From NCBI GenBank assembly GCA_047605645.1, contig JASGFJ010000001.1, positions 1 to 64,000 on the forward strand: a DNA stretch of 64,000 nt, in the 5' to 3' direction. Positions 35,518 to 43,049 of this stretch are shown here, one piece after another. The stretch's first letter is position 1. The number at the start of each line of letters is the position of its first letter. The translations under genes and the position numbers were made by a program. The notes under the pieces were generated by a model. The model saw only the letters and a program-made list of their open reading frames with translations. It did not search any database and was not told the DNA's origin. The DNA comes from UBA1309 sp047605645. GTDB lineage: Bacteria; Bacteroidota; Bacteroidia; Bacteroidales; Dysgonomonadaceae.

Positions 35518-36396
35518 TTAAATAGTATAATTAAGCCATTGATAGTACTTGGCAAGTTCTTCTTCAATGATTTCTTCCGCTTTCTGCACTTCATTGCTGC
35601 GTTCCTGAAGGTTTGCCTGTGCGAAACGTTCAATATCCTCCAGATTGAAAAGATTGACTGTCGGCATTTCATTCACCGACTCTTCAATATCGCGGGGAAA
35701 GGCGAGATCGAAAGCAATCAGTTCTCTGTCGGAAGGCAAATCTTCTTTTTTGACAATTACATGCGGAGCAGCTGTTGCGCAAATCACAATGTCTGCTAAA
35801 TCCAGAATCTTTTTCCGTTCATCGAAGCAGACTGCCAGAGCTTGATAGGTGGCGGCCAATTCTTTTGCCTTTTCAAAACTTCGGTTTGAAATGAAAATAT
35901 TTACCGCGCCGCGTGAAGTCAGGTATTTGAGAATGTCTTCCGTCAGTTTGTTTACACCCAGAATACAAATCACCTTGTTTTTCAGTTCCACATTCAGTTG
36001 TTTCAGGATATCCACCGTCACCTGACTGTGCGAAATAGCTCCTTCGGATATTTTTGTCTCAGTGCGGACACGTTTCCCTGTATGCATGGCTGTTTGGAAC
36101 AGTCGGTTCAGCGAAGAAGACAATTTATATTTTTCGATAGCTTCGGCGTATGCTTGTTTGATTTGTCCCTGAATAGCACGTTCTCCTAGAAGCGAAGACT
36201 CCAGCCCGGATGCTACTCTGAAAAGGTGTCTGGCTAACGGTTCAGGTGTCTCGCCCTCTCCCCAGTATATTTCGAGCCGGTTGCAAGTGGAAAGAAAAAC
36301 ATGCGGATTGGTAGAATCAATAGACAAATCTTTGAATAAGATCTCTCTTTGTTTTAAATCGTAATCGTTGTTGTTGATAGCTTTAATCTGTATCAT
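35518..36396 (-). CDS. hemA: Glutamyl-tRNA reductase, shortened form
   Basis: This enzyme reduces glutamyl-tRNA to glutamate-1-semialdehyde. The nucleophilic cysteine is C38 in FLSTCNRLEIYW. SGLESSLLGERAIQGQIKQAY and the NADPH domain (VICILGVNKLTEDILKYL) are clear. The protein is only 292 residues, against about 410-430 for typical GluTR. The N-terminus is about 12 residues short, and it stops after ...EEIIEEELAKYYQWL, part-way along the long spinal helix, so the C-terminal dimerisation domain is missing. No frameshifted continuation follows before hemL. Confidence 0.9.
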   Translation of the reverse strand: MIQIKAINNNDYDLKQREILFKDLSIDSTNPHVFLSTCNRLEIYWGEGETPEPLARHLFRVASGLESSLLGERAIQGQIKQAYAEAIEKYKLSSSLNRLFQTAMHTGKRVRTETKISEGAISHSQVTVDILKQLNVELKNKVICILGVNKLTEDILKYLTSRGAVNIFISNRSFEKAKELAATYQALAVCFDERKKILDLADIVICATAAPHVIVKKEDLPSDRELIAFDLAFPRDIEESVNEMPTVNLFNLEDIERFAQANLQERSNEVQKAEEIIEEELAKYYQWLNYTI

Positions 36397-36476
36397 TCTG
36401 CGAATCGAACCAATTCGTTAAAAAATATATTTCAGATAAAAGAAGAAGTCACTTTTACCGTTGGTTTTTTCCTGGT

Positions 36477-36484
36477 GCAAAAGT
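36477..36484 (-). promoter_or_regulatory. Putative hemA -7 box
   Basis: Minus-strand TACTTTTG fits TAnnTTTG and lies 80 bases before the hemA start. It would let hemA-hemL be transcribed separately from the rest of the sirohaem and sulfate operon, from which they are split by the island. Confidence 0.45.
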
Positions 36485-37083
36485 ATATATTTTCGACGAG
36501 CTATCCTCTAAAAATGGCTAAAACATTACCAACCGAGCGTCCTATTAGTAAAGATTAAAGGATTCGATAACGAACCTTCTCGGTGATTTTTCATATTGGG
36601 ATTGTAAAGATGGATAAAATGAAACCCAATGAGATCCCTTTTTGCATTTTGGATACTCTTGTGCTCCATAAATCTCTTCGCTTATCCACTCTTCCGCCGA
36701 CGGAGACTTCGAAGCTATGCCGGAGATATACAGTATGTACTAAATTTTATAAACGTAATGTTTGTATACTTAATATTGTTGTTTGTATATAAATGTTTAC
36801 TAAATTTACGGTCAGGGGTAGTCTTATGTTATTTATTGGTGACCTAGATTATAAATACTGAAAAACAACAGAAATCTACGTCTGTGTTACAACAAAAAGC
36901 ATTCAGAATAATAAATCGCCATTCGGTGATTTGGAGATAGAGTAAACCTGAAATAGGATATATGCAAAAGATTACCTTATTTTCCAATGGTAGTAAATGG
37001 GAGTAACGGAGTTACATTAACAGATGAGTTGAACGTGATACTAAAAAGACAAACTTAAAATTAAACCAACCTGACTAATTAAT
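36485..37083. other. Gene-poor left flank of the island
   Basis: About 600 AT-rich bases. A plus-strand frame at 36629-36847 begins with a signal-peptide-like MRSLFAFWILLCSINLFA, then becomes basic and hydrophobic without family features. It may be the remnant of a secreted-protein gene. A second frame at 36583 overlaps it. No reliable gene is called. Confidence 0.3.
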
Positions 37084-37091
37084 TATCTTTG
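37084..37091 (+). promoter_or_regulatory. -7 box of the ATPase gene
   Basis: TATCTTTG fits TAnnTTTG and lies 18 bases before the ATG at 37110. It overlaps the TTG at 37089 that would otherwise extend the reading frame. Confidence 0.5.
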
Positions 37092-37109
37092 CGAAAAACA
37101 AAAATAAAG

Positions 37110-38288
37110 ATGAAAGAATCCATCCATATAAAAAATTTAGGCCCGATAAAAGATGTTTTAATTGAGGATATTAAGCCATTAACTGTATTAATAGGCGAAT
37201 CAGGAAGTGGTAAAAGTACACTGATGAAAGCAATTGCTTTATTCAGGTGGCTCTACAAAATGCATAACATTCGTTCATACTTGAAAAGAAGTAAAGTCTC
37301 AAAAAGCCCTTTTAGGTTCAGAATGGATACTTACTTTAAAAACTGTGGTTTTGAGGAATACCTAAAAAACTATCCTGAGATTATCTATACAGTTGAGTTT
37401 TCAGACAACAGAAAATACACTCTTAATTTCGCAAAAAACAAACTTACAGGGACAGGAGATAAAGATTTAGTTCAAATTCAAGATTTATCTTACAACAAAA
37501 TTAGCTTCATCTCGGAAACAAGAAATATTATTCCGCTTTGGGCAGAGAGAGGGGCTTCTCTTACAGGGGGCTATTTAGGCTTTTATTTTCACGAGGTTTA
37601 CAATGACTTTGATTTGGCTTCAGAGAATATCAAAGATCTTGATATTAATTATTTAAACCTAAAGCTGTCAGTTAAAAAAGTTCAGTCAAGTAAAAAATAC
37701 TTCATTCAATCTCCTAACAAAGAATATGAGCTAACACTGAAGAACAGTTCATCGGGCACTCAGAATGCAATTCCGGTAACATTGATCGCAGAACACTTTT
37801 CAAAGCACTTTGACTTTGAAGAAGCTTTTAATAGGTCTTTACTTAACTTTCTCTCCAAAACAGATAAATTGACGGACTTCAAACCGGTTAAAAATCTTGG
37901 AGACATCAAAAAGAAATTGTTTATCCATATCGAAGAACCTGAACTAAGTTTATTTCCAGAAGCTCAATGTGAATTAATAAGTGACTTAATTTCTAAATGT
38001 TTTGTGTCAAATTCTAATTCAATTGATTTAATTTTTTCAACCCACAGTCCATATATTATAAACCACCTAAATCTACTAATCAAAGCATACGACTGCAACC
38101 GGTTGGTTGACGGGGCAAAGTTTGACTTTGAGAAGTTAGCAGTTTACCTCGTAGAAGAGGGGGAGATTGAAAATTTGATAGTTAAAGACCATCGAATTAT
38201 TAATACAAATGCTTTATCGGATACGATTAATACCATTTACGACAAATACAATCAATTGGAAAACGATGGAAAACTTGCTAAGGAATAG
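37110..38288 (+). CDS. AAA15/OLD-like ATPase, putative defence module component
   Basis: A 392-residue ATPase of the ABC/SMC-like AAA15 group. The Walker A is GESGSGKST (residues 29-37). A signature-like SSSGTQNAIPV lies in the middle, the Walker B is KLFIHIEEPELSLFP, and the switch histidine is in IFSTHSPYIINHL. There is no TOPRIM or other nuclease domain in the protein itself. The downstream PD-(D/E)xK-like gene overlaps its last 23 bases, so the two are translationally coupled. Such ATPase-effector pairs (for example Septu and PARIS) often defend against phages, but this pair matches none that I recognise. Confidence 0.85.
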   Translation: MKESIHIKNLGPIKDVLIEDIKPLTVLIGESGSGKSTLMKAIALFRWLYKMHNIRSYLKRSKVSKSPFRFRMDTYFKNCGFEEYLKNYPEIIYTVEFSDNRKYTLNFAKNKLTGTGDKDLVQIQDLSYNKISFISETRNIIPLWAERGASLTGGYLGFYFHEVYNDFDLASENIKDLDINYLNLKLSVKKVQSSKKYFIQSPNKEYELTLKNSSSGTQNAIPVTLIAEHFSKHFDFEEAFNRSLLNFLSKTDKLTDFKPVKNLGDIKKKLFIHIEEPELSLFPEAQCELISDLISKCFVSNSNSIDLIFSTHSPYIINHLNLLIKAYDCNRLVDGAKFDFEKLAVYLVEEGEIENLIVKDHRIINTNALSDTINTIYDKYNQLENDGKLAKE

Positions 38289-38869
38289 GTACACGGCTCA
38301 TTATGAACTTTCTCCTTGTACAGCGCCGGACTTGGTGATTCAAACAACGGAAATATACTTTGAGATTGAAGACACGGCAACAAGAGAAATTGCTATTCAT
38401 CCAAGTGAAAGAAAAGGTGCGGCAAGATTCTCTAATCGGAATAAATTAGACGTTACAATAGCCAATTATGATAAATTCGTATCAAGTTTGTCTCCGGATT
38501 TTCAAAAAGGCAGAAAGAGATGCGATATAATCGTATGTGATGAAAAGAAAAATTTGATTCTTGGAGAATTAAAGGATAGTCCAAATATTAGCAGACATAG
38601 AAAAAAAAGCGAAGAAGCAACTATCTGAATCATTAATTGACCTGTTGGCTGTTCCTGAATTTTTAGAACTCTCAAACAACAGAACTGTAAAAAGATGTTG
38701 CTACTTTAACAAGCAGGCAAATTCACCAGAAGGTATCACAGCCACTACAGCATTTAATAGACTTTCAATAATTTTCCAGGACGGATTTAAAATGAACTAT
38801 CCGGCAATCGAAGGACATGGTTTTGAGTTTCGGGAATATCTAGGCGAGCAGACATTGACGTTGGAATAA
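38266..38869 (+). pseudogene. PD-(D/E)xK nuclease-like partner, frameshifted
   Basis: The frame opening at 38266 (MENLLRNRYTAHYEL) runs into ...RCDIIVCDEKKNLILGELKD, whose D...ELK arrangement fits a PD-(D/E)xK nuclease core. It is then lost to a stop at 38626-38628. The next frame continues sensibly with ILADIEKKAKKQLSESLIDL and ends at 38869. One extra base near 38580-38590 separates them, and the repaired product would be 200 residues. It is a pseudogene, a programmed frameshift or a sequence error. The start overlaps the ATPase stop by 23 bases. Confidence 0.6.
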
Positions 38870-39041
38870 AAGAGGTACGAATACCCGGCAGACGTTTGGC
38901 TCAATGGCGGTTCAAGAGGTCAATTGAACGTTTCACCTTATATCAACCTCTGTGCAGTATTGACTGTTTTATACTTCGAAATTCGCCGCACTGCCAAGCT
39001 TGTTGAACGTTAGCTATAACCCGTTCTGAATTTATGCCATT
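38870..39041 (+). repeat. Cassette-like spacer A
   Basis: This spacer contains GGCGGTTC, CAATTGAACG (38931-38940), CCGCACT (38986-38992), a second TTGAACG (39003-39009) and the junction-like CGTTAGCTATAAC (39008-39020). These strings recur in the spacers at 39.9, 40.7 and 41.6 kb. No terminator or promoter is obvious. Confidence 0.45.
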
Positions 39042-39506
39042 ATGAAAATTATTAGACAAACTGTATTAAGCGACAACCAAAAAGATAAAATATTAGAATT
39101 CTGGAATAACGAATATCCGGAAAAACTTGGATATAATTCAGTCATAGATTTTGATAATTATCTGAATAAGCTAACTAAGCAAAACCATTATTTGCTGTTG
39201 GGAGAAAATGAGGAAATTAATGGTTGGGCAATAACTTTTATAAGAGAAAATGAGAAATGGTTTGCAATTATTGTTTCGGAAAAACTTCATGGAAAAGGTT
39301 TCGGGACAAAAATATTGAACAAACTAAAAAACAACGAGAATACTTTAAATGGTTGGGTTATTGATCATGATTCGGACAAAAAAATAAATGGAAATCAGTA
39401 TCAATCTCCTTTAAATTTTTATTTGAAAAACGGATTTGAAACATTCCCTGAGATAAGACTCGAAATTGAAATAATGTCAGCTGTCAAAATAAAATGGACA
39501 AAATGA
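39042..39506 (+). CDS. GNAT-family N-acetyltransferase (island)
   Basis: A 154-residue GNAT protein with VSEKLHGKGFGTKILNKLKNN as the acetyl-CoA loop and LNFYLKNGFETFPEIRLE at the C-terminus. It is rich in Asn, Lys and Ile, in line with the AT-rich island. The stop overlaps the next start as ATGA, so it is coupled to the VOC gene. The substrate is unknown. Confidence 0.8.
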   Translation: MKIIRQTVLSDNQKDKILEFWNNEYPEKLGYNSVIDFDNYLNKLTKQNHYLLLGENEEINGWAITFIRENEKWFAIIVSEKLHGKGFGTKILNKLKNNENTLNGWVIDHDSDKKINGNQYQSPLNFYLKNGFETFPEIRLEIEIMSAVKIKWTK

Positions 39507-39897
39507 AACATATTCAGCTAATAGAAACGATACTCTACGTCAACGACCAACACGCAAGTGCTGATTTTTACACAAAACTGTTCAGCCAAAATCCGGACTT
39601 GAACGTTCCTGGAATGACCGAATTTCAACTTGCCGAAAATCGCAAATTAGGCTTGATACCAAAAAGTGGAATTGCAAAAATACTTGCCGACAAAACACCA
39701 CATCCGGATCAGGGAACCGGAATACCAAGATGTGAACTTTACCCTTATGTAGAAAACATCAACCTCGAATTTGACAAGCACAAAAAATTGGAGCAAAGCT
39801 CATAAGTGAGATTCAAAACCGAGATTGGGGCGACAAAGTTTGCTATTTCGCAGATATTGACGGGCATATAATTGCATTTGCTGAAAAGATTAATTGA
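39503..39897 (+). pseudogene. VOC (glyoxalase/bleomycin-resistance fold) protein, frameshifted
   Basis: MKHIQLIETILYVNDQHASADFYTKLF is split here as an N-terminal VOC module (IQLIETILYVND, then ADFYTKLF). The frame is lost after ...NINLEFD near 39775. The neighbouring frame then continues with QKIGAKLISEIQNRDWG and DIDGHIIAFAEKIN, the expected VOC end, stopping at 39895-39897. One base appears to be missing (GACAA-GCA). Repaired, the product would be about 131 residues. It starts by an ATGA overlap with the GNAT gene. Confidence 0.7.
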
Positions 39898-40036
39898 AAA
39901 CAATTCGGTACAGTCTCCAATCGGTTTGCCATCAGGCGGTGCTAAATCTCAATTTGAAATTTCTTCTCAGGTATTGATAAACTGTTCACAGCAACATGAA
40001 GATCACTCATACATGGTGTAATATAGGATAAATTTG
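39898..40036 (+). repeat. Cassette-like spacer B with promoter box
   Basis: GGCGGTGCT (CGGTGCT at 39937-39943) followed by TTGAA (39954-39958) parallels spacer D (41546-41568), with a nearly equal distance between the two parts. A TAAATTTG -7 box at 40029-40036 lies 7 bases before the next start codon. Confidence 0.4.
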
Positions 40037-40043
40037 CAGAAAC

Positions 40044-40451
40044 ATGATAACATTTACAGAGACATTGCCCAAGACAGAAGATTATTGGAATTTATTTCAA
40101 ACGACAGGTTGGAATGATGAATATAATTTTACACGACAAGATTTAGAAAATGCCATAAAAAGTAGTTGGTATCTTAATTCAGTATATAACTTTGATAAAT
40201 TAATTGGATTTGGTAGAGTGATTGCTGATGGAGTTCATCATGCATTCATTGTGGATTTGATAATTCATCCAGATTATCAAGGACAAGGATTAGGGAGTAC
40301 CTTGCTTGATAAATTAGTGACTAAATGTAAAGATTCAAAGATTAGAGATATACAATTATTTGCAGCCAGAGATAAATTTGTATTTTATGAAAAATATGGA
40401 TTTGAGAAAAGACCAATAAATGCTCCTGGTATGCAAGTAAAACAAAACTGA
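40044..40451 (+). CDS. GNAT-family N-acetyltransferase (island)
   Basis: A 135-residue GNAT protein. HPDYQGQGLGSTLLDKLVTKC is the acetyl-CoA loop (about residues 72-92) and FAARDKFVFYEKYGFEKRP the C-terminal motif. A consensus -7 box ends 7 bases before the ATG, so the message is nearly leaderless. The substrate is unknown. Confidence 0.85.
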   Translation: MITFTETLPKTEDYWNLFQTTGWNDEYNFTRQDLENAIKSSWYLNSVYNFDKLIGFGRVIADGVHHAFIVDLIIHPDYQGQGLGSTLLDKLVTKCKDSKIRDIQLFAARDKFVFYEKYGFEKRPINAPGMQVKQN

Positions 40452-40507
40452 TAATAAAATGACATGTAGCCATAAAGCATAGCTGTTTCAGTGTCGTGTC
40501 AGAACTT

Positions 40508-40608
40508 TGCTCCTCAGGCAAGGTCGGTAGCAAAGGAACAGTTCGTAGCTACGTACTCTGCTCCGTTTCATACCGTCAGCTTGGTACGGGCCTATGAAGC
40601 AAAGTAGA
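40508..40608 (+). repeat. Cassette-like spacer C with extended inverted repeats
   Basis: ACTTTGCT near 40504-40511 pairs with AGCAAAGT near 40599-40606. Inside it, GGTAGCAAAGGAACAG pairs imperfectly with CTGCTCCGTTTCATACC around a centre containing GTAGCTAC. The nested layout resembles a recombination site or a structured RNA. About 60 bases further on lies CGTTATGTATAAC (40670-40682), matching the junction-like string in spacer A. Confidence 0.4.
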
Positions 40609-40701
40609 TTATGGCAAAACATAAGAACTTTGTATTTCATCATTCGCTACTGTAACAAAAGTCCAGAAGCGTTATGTATAACTTTAAAAAGAAATAGTTG
40701 T

Positions 40702-41448
40702 ATGGGAAAAACCGTTTTGACAATATTCCTAACATTTTGTTTAACAGCTTCATTTGGACAAGCTTTTAATGAAAAGTATGGACAACCTATTGTCGTTTTG
40801 ATAGAAACGGATCCTTGGTTAATGGTCATTGGTTCTGATGTTCCGACTTTTGCCTTGTATCAAAATGGGCAAATCATTTATAAGAAGGCTGTCAATGGAA
40901 ATTGGAAATACGCTGAAGTTTCAAATGATAGAGAAACGACACAGAAAATAATCAAATCGTTAGGAATTAGAGACAGTTTGATGAAGCAGCAAGATTTTAT
41001 TGAGGCTTCAAGTGAGACAGATCAACCGACAAATATTATGCTTTTAAATTTTGATACTTTAAAACAAATAAATGTGTATGGATTTATACGTGAAAGGACA
41101 AGTGAAGCAAGACAAAAAACGCCAAAAGTATTCTTAACTGTCTTTGATAACATTATCAATTTTGAATCAGATAAAGCGAAAGAGTGGTTGCCGGATACAT
41201 TTGAGGTGATGGCTACAAAATATAGTTATTCGCCCGAAAAACCTTTGCAATGGAATAAAGACTGGAGCGATATTAAGAGTTCTTCAACCATAAAAAGGAA
41301 TGATGATTTATACAGTATTTACCTGGATAAAAAGTATTTTGATGATTTTCTTAAATTGTTGAAAAGGTTGAAGGAGAAACAGGCCGTGGAAATCAATGGA
41401 GAAAAATATTCGTTGACATATAGATTCCCTTTCCCTAATTTGCAATGA
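40702..41448 (+). CDS. Secreted protein, unknown function
   Basis: A 248-residue protein with a signal peptide (MGKTVLTIFLTFCLTASFG, cleavage near FGQAF). The mature part mixes beta-strands and charged helices, with no motif that I recognise; a run such as FDDFLKLLKRLKEKQAVEI near the end is amphipathic. The start at 40702 is preferred to a frame from 40594 because the signal peptide begins here and the extra part crosses the spacer repeats. It is the last gene of the island. Confidence 0.65.
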   Translation: MGKTVLTIFLTFCLTASFGQAFNEKYGQPIVVLIETDPWLMVIGSDVPTFALYQNGQIIYKKAVNGNWKYAEVSNDRETTQKIIKSLGIRDSLMKQQDFIEASSETDQPTNIMLLNFDTLKQINVYGFIRERTSEARQKTPKVFLTVFDNIINFESDKAKEWLPDTFEVMATKYSYSPEKPLQWNKDWSDIKSSSTIKRNDDLYSIYLDKKYFDDFLKLLKRLKEKQAVEINGEKYSLTYRFPFPNLQ

Positions 41449-41545
41449 ACTAAAAACAGGACATTGCATCCGTAAAATGCAGGAATGGAAGGTTTTTGAT
41501 TAGACGCTTGTGCAGCACATTCAATCTTCCTTCTTTTATCAAACT

Positions 41546-41605
41546 CGGTGCTCTGAAATCCGCTTGAATTTCAAGTCCACCGCACTACGATGCCTCAATT
41601 GAACG
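41546..41605 (+). repeat. Cassette-like spacer D
   Basis: It contains CGGTGCT (41546-41552) with TTGAA (41564-41568) as in spacer B, and CCGCACT (41580-41586) with CAATTGAACG (41596-41605) as in spacer A. It closes the plus-strand island before the minus-strand sirohaem gene. Confidence 0.45.
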
Positions 41606-41686
41606 AATTCCTATCTTGGTAAGATTCCGGTAGAAAGATCAACGAATAATTGTGGGTTTGTCAGGTTTTGCAGGGGCCATTTTCGC

Positions 41687-42184
41687 TTAATAGATTTTTC
41701 GCTCTATTTTGCGGCGTTCCAGATCAATAACTCCCTCTTGGACGAGTTGATGCACCTGGTTTCGTATATCTATCGATTGGTATACATCCCGAGCGTTGGA
41801 AGAGACAGCTACGGTTATATGATCGTTTTTATAGATAGCCGGAGAAACGAAATCGCAGAGTTCAGGATCATCACATACGCTGGTCATCACTCCTAACGCT
41901 TCGGCATCTGCCTTCACCCGTGCATTTAGTTCTTTGTTTTCGGTGCAGACATACACAAGGAAGGCGCCTATCAGGTCGCTCTTATCGTATGTTTTCTGAA
42001 TCCGGATAAATGGCAGCTTGTCAAAGCCCTCATGGAATTCAGGAGAAATGACAAATGCTTCGTTCGTAAATCGATGGAGAATCGTCGCTTTGTGATAACC
42101 GACACGGCCACCACCGATAATCAATATACGTTTATTGGTTATATTGACCGAAATAGGTAAAAAATTCATATCTTCTCGTTTCAT
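41687..42184 (-). CDS. Precorrin-2 dehydrogenase (Met8/CysG-N type)
   Basis: A 165-residue protein that oxidises precorrin-2 to sirohydrochlorin with NAD+, and may also insert iron. The Rossmann motif is RILIIGGGRVGYHKA, and SVCDDPELCDFVSPAIYKNDHITVAVSS is the family's active-site region. It lacks the methyltransferase half of CysG, which is supplied by the HemC-CobA-HemD fusion. A start at 42169 (MNFLPISVN) is an alternative. In many genomes this gene is directly followed by hemA; here the island lies between them. Confidence 0.9.
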   Translation of the reverse strand: MKREDMNFLPISVNITNKRILIIGGGRVGYHKATILHRFTNEAFVISPEFHEGFDKLPFIRIQKTYDKSDLIGAFLVYVCTENKELNARVKADAEALGVMTSVCDDPELCDFVSPAIYKNDHITVAVSSNARDVYQSIDIRNQVHQLVQEGVIDLERRKIERKIY

Positions 42185-42263
42185 GTTCCATTTGTTTTAT
42201 GTGAATATCCAAATAAGACATGGCCTCCTTTTTATCATATTAGTCTATTCTCTGATAGGTATC

Positions 42264-42971
42264 TCACCTTTTATGCAATCCGCATTCTTTGTGTTCCGGA
42301 TTTTCCCACCACCATCGTCCGGCGCGGATATCTTCACCCGGAGCCACTGCGCGAGTACAAGGCTGACAGCCGATGCTTGGATAATTTTTGTCATGCAGTT
42401 TGTTGTAGGGAACCTGATGCGCTTTGATATAATCCCATACTTCTTGTTCCTGCCAATAAACCAGTGGGTTCACCTTGATAAGGTTGTTCGCTTGATCCCA
42501 TTCCACCACATGTACTCCAGCTCTGGTCACCGATTGTTCCTGACGCAATCCGCATATCCAGACATCTAATGAGGACAGGGCGCGGAGTAGCGGTTCTATT
42601 TTCCGGACACCGCAGCAGGATTTTCTTTTTTCTACACCTTCGTAAAAAGCATTGATTCCGTTTTCGCGCACATATTTTTCTACCGGTTCATGCTTGGGGA
42701 AAAACACTTCCAGTTTGATACCGTATTTCATATTCGTTTTGTCGATGAGCGAATAAGTTTCGGGAAACAAGCGTCCGGTATCGATGGTGAAAATGCGGGA
42801 GGAACTATCGATTTTCAGAATCATATCGGTCAGTACTTGATCTTCGAGGCCGAGGCTCGAAGCCAATGCAATTCTCTGCCCATATCTCGGTAGAAAATAA
42901 GCCAGAATCTCTTCTGCCGATTTTCCATCGAGTTCATTATTTAGTTGTTCAATCAGTTCTTTCATTTCCAT
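42264..42971 (-). CDS. cysH: Adenylyl-sulfate (APS/PAPS) reductase
   Basis: A 235-residue thioredoxin-dependent reductase that makes sulfite. KSCCGVRK and GCQPCTRAV supply the CC...CxxC ligands of a 4Fe-4S cluster, which marks the APS-using class. The C-terminal ECGLH carries the catalytic cysteine. APS use fits the absence of cysC (APS kinase) here. It stands 78 bases after cysN and 79 before the precorrin-2 dehydrogenase gene. Confidence 0.94.
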   Translation of the reverse strand: MEMKELIEQLNNELDGKSAEEILAYFLPRYGQRIALASSLGLEDQVLTDMILKIDSSSRIFTIDTGRLFPETYSLIDKTNMKYGIKLEVFFPKHEPVEKYVRENGINAFYEGVEKRKSCCGVRKIEPLLRALSSLDVWICGLRQEQSVTRAGVHVVEWDQANNLIKVNPLVYWQEQEVWDYIKAHQVPYNKLHDKNYPSIGCQPCTRAVAPGEDIRAGRWWWENPEHKECGLHKR

Positions 42972-43049
42972 TGTTGTAATTTCTTGATTTGTAAATTCGC
43001 AGATGAAAATAATATTCCGGATCTGCGAATTTGCAAACTACCTACAAAA

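Noticed and set aside
35502..35672. 57-residue N-terminal extension of HemL
   Set aside because: It lies wholly over hemA in another frame; HemL homologues start near the chosen ATG.
38870..41605. Classical integron attC sites
   Set aside because: The spacers share motifs, but the GTTRRRY/RYYYAAC core sites and an integrase are not found, so they are reported only as cassette-like.
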